NCBI RefSeq assembly: GCF_900101265.1 | Contig: NZ_FMZS01000004.1 | Span: 495,859-559,858, forward strand | Length of the DNA stretch: 64,000 bases | DNA from: Massilia sp. PDC64 | Lineage (GTDB): Bacteria; Pseudomonadota; Gammaproteobacteria; Burkholderiales; Burkholderiaceae_D | Reading direction: 5' to 3' | In this document: positions 61,267-64,000 of the stretch, piece by piece | Layout of the letters: each line of letters opens with the position of its first letter | Numbering within the stretch: position 1 is the stretch's first letter | Translations under genes and position numbers: made by a program | Notes under the pieces: model-generated | Database searches by the model: none | What the model was told of the DNA's origin: nothing | The model's input: only the letters and a program-made list of their open reading frames with translations

Positions 61267-63854
61267 ACATCGTAGAACAACGCTTCCTGCGCGGCCCGAG
61301 CCTGTATGCCGCGACGCCCTGCATGCTGGCCGTCCTCGACCTCGCCGGCCAGCAGAACGCGGCCGGTCTCGGCGCGCGGCTGCTGGCCCTGCTGCCGTCG
61401 ATGTCGGCGGAAGCGGCCGCGCGCCTGTCGGATTGCCAGGCCGCGCACGAAGCGCTCGAACCCGTGGTGATGGAATTGCAGCGCCTCGCCGGCGCACCCG
61501 GCACCTTCGGCATGACGAAAACCGACCCGGCAAAGCCGGGACAGGCCCGCGTCGTCTGCGGCTACACGGTGGAACAGGTGGCCGGCCGGGCACTGCGCAC
61601 GGCGACCGCGCTGATCGATGCGTGCGCGCGCCACGAAGCGTTCGACCTGGACGCGGCGCTGGGCGACCTGCGCGACACCGCGCACCGCCACGCCATCGGC
61701 ACGAGCACGGCGGCCGTGCTGGCGGCCGCCCACCGGCGCGGCATCCCGAGCCTGCGCCTGATCGAGGAAGCGAATTTGTTCCAGCTGGGCTGGGGCAGCC
61801 GCCAGAAGCGCCTGCAGGCGACGATCACGGGTGCGACGAACCACGTGGCCGTCGGCATCGCCAGCGACAAGCAGCTGACGAAGACGCTGCTCGACCAGGC
61901 GGGCGTCCCCGTGCCGGCCGGCTCCACGGTCACCACGCTGGATGCCGCCCTGCGCGAAGCGCGCCGCATCAAGGGTCCGGTGACGGTGAAGCCGCTGGAC
62001 GCGAACCAGGGCAAGGGCGTGACGGTCAACTGCACGACTCCGGAGGAGATCGAGCGCGCGTTCGAATTCGCCCGCAAGTACGGCCGCCACGTCATCGTCG
62101 AGGAATTCCTGCAGGGCCGCGATTATCGTGTGCTCGTCACGGGCCGCAAGGTCGCCGCCGCGTCTTGGCGCCGCCCGCCGCACGTGACGGGTGACGGCGT
62201 GTCGACGGTGCGCGAACTGGTCGACATCGAGAACCGCAACCCCGCACGCGGCGACGGCCACACGAACATCCTCACGAAGATCCCGCTGGACGACCTTGCC
62301 CTGCAAGTGCTCGCGAGCCAGGGATACGACCTGGATTCGGTCCCCGCCGCGGGCACCCAGGTCGACCTGCGCGGCAACGCGAACCTGTCGACGGGCGGCA
62401 CCGCCGAAGACGTGACCGACCTGCTGCCGGAAGAAACGCGCGACATCTGCATCCGCGCCGCGCGCACCATCGGCCTGGACGTCGCCGGCATCGACATCGT
62501 GTGCCAGGACATCGCACGCCCCCTGCGCGAGCAGAAAGGCGGCATCATCGAGGTCAATGCAGCCCCCGGCATTCGCATGCACCAGTACCCGAGCCGCGGC
62601 ACGCCGCGCGACGCGGGCGCCGCCATCGTCGACGCGCTGTTCGGCGAGGACGACGGCCGCATCCCGGTCGTCGCCGTGACGGGCACGAACGGCAAGACAA
62701 CGACGAGCCTCCTGATCGCGCACGCGACGCGCCTCGCGGGCCTGCGCACGGGCGTGACGACGACGGAAGGCGTGTACATCGACGGCGAACGGATCGTCAA
62801 GGGCGACTGCACAGGCTACCGCTCGGCGCGGACCGTCCTCGCGTCGCCCGACGTCGACTTCGCCGTGCTGGAGACAGCGCGCGGCGGGATCCTCAAGCGC
62901 GGCCTCGCATTCGACCGCTGCGACGTCGCCGTCGTGCTGAACGTGTCGGCCGACCACCTGGGCCTGGACGGCGTCGACACGGTCGAGGAACTGGCGCGCG
63001 TGAAGTTCGTCATCGCGGAACGGGCGCGCCGCGCCGTCGTGCTGAACGCCGAGGACGACCATTGCGTCGCGATGTCGTCCGAGCTGGCCCATGGCGTGGA
63101 AGTCCTGTACTTCTCGCTGGATCCGGACAACCCCGTGCTGCTGCGCCACATCGAAAACGGCGGCCGCGCCGTCTACCTTGAGGACAACATGATCGTGCTG
63201 GCGAATGGCACGCGCCACGAGGCGCTGCTGGACGTGCGGACGATGCCGTGCACCCTGAAGGGCGCGGCCCGCTACAACATCGCCAACGCGCTGGCTGCCG
63301 CCGCCGCGCTGTGCGCGACGGGATTCGGCAACCTGGAAATCGCGGCCGGGCTGCGCACGTTCGTCTCCGACTGGAAGCACAACCCGCTGCGCTCGAACGT
63401 GTTCGACGTCGACGGCGTCACCGTCATCTTCGACTACGCCCACAACACGGCCGCCTATGCGGCGCTGGCCGAGACGGCGCGCGCGATGACGCCGGGCCGC
63501 CTCGTCGGCGTCGTCGCGGCGCCGGGCGATCGCCGCGACGAAGACCTCGTCGCCATCGGCGAAACGTGCGCGGCCGGCTTCGACGACCTCGTCGTATACG
63601 AGACGGAGAACCGCGGCCGTGCGGCCGGCGAGGTGGCGGCACTGCTCGTGCGGGGCGCGCGCCTCGGCAAGTACGAGACGGATCACCTGCAGGTCGAGCT
63701 GGACGTGCACGAAGCGATCCGCGCCGGTCTCGCGCGCTGCGAACCCGGCGACGTCCTCGTGTTCGGCTGCGGCTCGGCGCTGACCGAGCTGACGGAAGCC
63801 ATCCGGCCGACGTCGCCCGCGACGGCAAGCAGGATCGAAGCGGAGGCGGTATAA
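61263..63854 (+). CDS. cphA: Cyanophycin synthetase
   Basis: The 863-residue enzyme makes multi-L-arginyl-poly-L-aspartate with ATP. The N-domain (1-160) is followed by an ATP-grasp domain (about 200-450, with VTVKPLDANQGKGVTVN and VEEFLQGRDYRVLVTGRKV) that adds Asp, and a Mur-ligase-like domain that adds Arg, with P-loop GTNGKTT at 474-480 and LNVSADHLGLDGV. Length agrees with CphA1 (about 875). The short N-terminus MNIVEQRFLRGPSLY resembles the beta-proteobacterial CphA' type. It overlaps cphB by four bases and ends at a terminator. Confidence 0.96.
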   Translation: MNIVEQRFLRGPSLYAATPCMLAVLDLAGQQNAAGLGARLLALLPSMSAEAAARLSDCQAAHEALEPVVMELQRLAGAPGTFGMTKTDPAKPGQARVVCGYTVEQVAGRALRTATALIDACARHEAFDLDAALGDLRDTAHRHAIGTSTAAVLAAAHRRGIPSLRLIEEANLFQLGWGSRQKRLQATITGATNHVAVGIASDKQLTKTLLDQAGVPVPAGSTVTTLDAALREARRIKGPVTVKPLDANQGKGVTVNCTTPEEIERAFEFARKYGRHVIVEEFLQGRDYRVLVTGRKVAAASWRRPPHVTGDGVSTVRELVDIENRNPARGDGHTNILTKIPLDDLALQVLASQGYDLDSVPAAGTQVDLRGNANLSTGGTAEDVTDLLPEETRDICIRAARTIGLDVAGIDIVCQDIARPLREQKGGIIEVNAAPGIRMHQYPSRGTPRDAGAAIVDALFGEDDGRIPVVAVTGTNGKTTTSLLIAHATRLAGLRTGVTTTEGVYIDGERIVKGDCTGYRSARTVLASPDVDFAVLETARGGILKRGLAFDRCDVAVVLNVSADHLGLDGVDTVEELARVKFVIAERARRAVVLNAEDDHCVAMSSELAHGVEVLYFSLDPDNPVLLRHIENGGRAVYLEDNMIVLANGTRHEALLDVRTMPCTLKGAARYNIANALAAAAALCATGFGNLEIAAGLRTFVSDWKHNPLRSNVFDVDGVTVIFDYAHNTAAYAALAETARAMTPGRLVGVVAAPGDRRDEDLVAIGETCAAGFDDLVVYETENRGRAAGEVAALLVRGARLGKYETDHLQVELDVHEAIRAGLARCEPGDVLVFGCGSALTELTEAIRPTSPATASRIEAEAV

Positions 63855-63879
63855 AAAAACGGGCCCGCGGGCCCGTTTC
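63853..63879. terminator. Bidirectional terminator between cphA and sdhB
   Basis: ACGGGCCCG and CGGGCCCGT form a perfect palindromic stem with an A run on the left and TTT on the right. It closes the cyanophycin operon and the convergent sdhB transcript. Confidence 0.8.
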
Positions 63880-63898
63880 TCGTTGCGGCGATGCGCTT

Positions 63899-64000
63899 TT
63901 AGATCGCGCGACGCACCAGCAATTCCTTGATCTTGCCGATGGCCTTGTTCGGGTTCAAACCCTTCGGGCACACGTCCGTGCAGTTCATGATCGAGTGGCA
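63899..64000 (-). CDS. sdhB: Succinate dehydrogenase iron-sulfur subunit, 3' end (partial)
   Basis: Only the last 33 codons lie in the window; the gene continues past the right edge. The visible tail has the cluster-binding cysteines in [17 protein letters not shown] and ends [11 protein letters not shown], matching SdhB of complex II. The reading frame is set by this motif and a TAA at 63901. Neighbouring sdh genes should follow beyond the window. Confidence 0.93.
   Translation of the reverse strand, partial: CHSIMNCTDVCPKGLNPNKAIGKIKELLVRRAI

Noticed and set aside
61110..63971. A 950-codon open frame antisense to cphA
   Set aside because: It shows the same Arg- and Val-rich composition typical of antisense frames in high-GC coding DNA, and cphA is unambiguous.

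Overview
The window is high-GC, gene-dense chromosomal DNA of a betaproteobacterium, most likely an Oxalobacteraceae member close to Massilia/Telluria. This rests on protein resemblance and on gene order: tRNA-Leu, tig, clpP, clpX, lon, hupB, two tRNA-Asp genes and ppiD on one strand is a betaproteobacterial arrangement, as is thrC-moeA-moaD. I see no insertion sequence, phage, CRISPR array or rRNA. The longest stretch without a gene is 326 bp (44195-44520).

Layout. 1-3.1 kb: tail of an unidentified gene, a selenium-binding/methanethiol-oxidase-type protein followed closely by a His-containing membrane protein, a DUF1304 protein and an acetyltransferase. 3.2-7.2 kb: purL. 7.4-11.2 kb: a receiver-TPR protein whose phosphoacceptor position is Glu, and a secreted GH59 galactocerebrosidase-like enzyme. 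11.3-20.7 kb: a hydantoinase/5-oxoprolinase-type protein, bifunctional nnr, an orphan YbbA-type ATPase divergent from tesA-selU, cyanase, an acetyltransferase and a metallo-beta-lactamase-fold hydrolase. 20.8-29.8 kb: the proteostasis block (trigger factor, ClpP, ClpX, Lon, HU, PpiD) with three tRNA genes. 29.9-37.3 kb: an RND pump with its adaptor, divergent from hpnC-hpnD-hpnE (squalene synthesis for hopanoids). 37.4-44.2 kb: a DUF1700 and head-GIN envelope pair, an HI0933-type flavoprotein, an overlapping trio (membrane protein, small XRE regulator, alpha/beta hydrolase), MgtC and a secreted M28 peptidase. 44.5-53.1 kb: an orphan TRAP binding protein, then on the minus strand kbl, tdh, sdaA, thrC, moeA and moaD, with a divergent XRE-cupin regulator beside kbl. 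53.1-57.0 kb: a 45-codon gene, a Sel1-repeat protein, and an Hsp70 followed by an exonuclease. 57.1-59.2 kb: a lone cytochrome oxidase subunit I with a DUF2244 protein. 59.4-63.9 kb: a translationally coupled cyanophycin operon iaaA-cphB-cphA. The window ends in the 3' end of sdhB.

How the genes fit together. kbl-tdh-sdaA would take threonine to glycine and acetyl-CoA and serine to pyruvate, probably under the divergent XRE-cupin regulator; thrC, which makes threonine, follows behind its own promoter. cphA makes cyanophycin, cphB cuts it to beta-Asp-Arg dipeptides, and iaaA can split these. HpnC, HpnD and HpnE together turn farnesyl diphosphate into squalene.

The strongest undescribed signals are regulatory: two 20-bp palindromes exactly 40 bp apart around the promoter of the membrane protein-XRE-hydrolase trio; three tandem TTC-N8-GAA dyads between kbl and the XRE-cupin gene; and a dyad over the -10 of the orphan TRAP binding protein. 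I did not find a clearly new defence or mobile system. Protein identities come from reading the translations and recalling family motifs; no database search was run.
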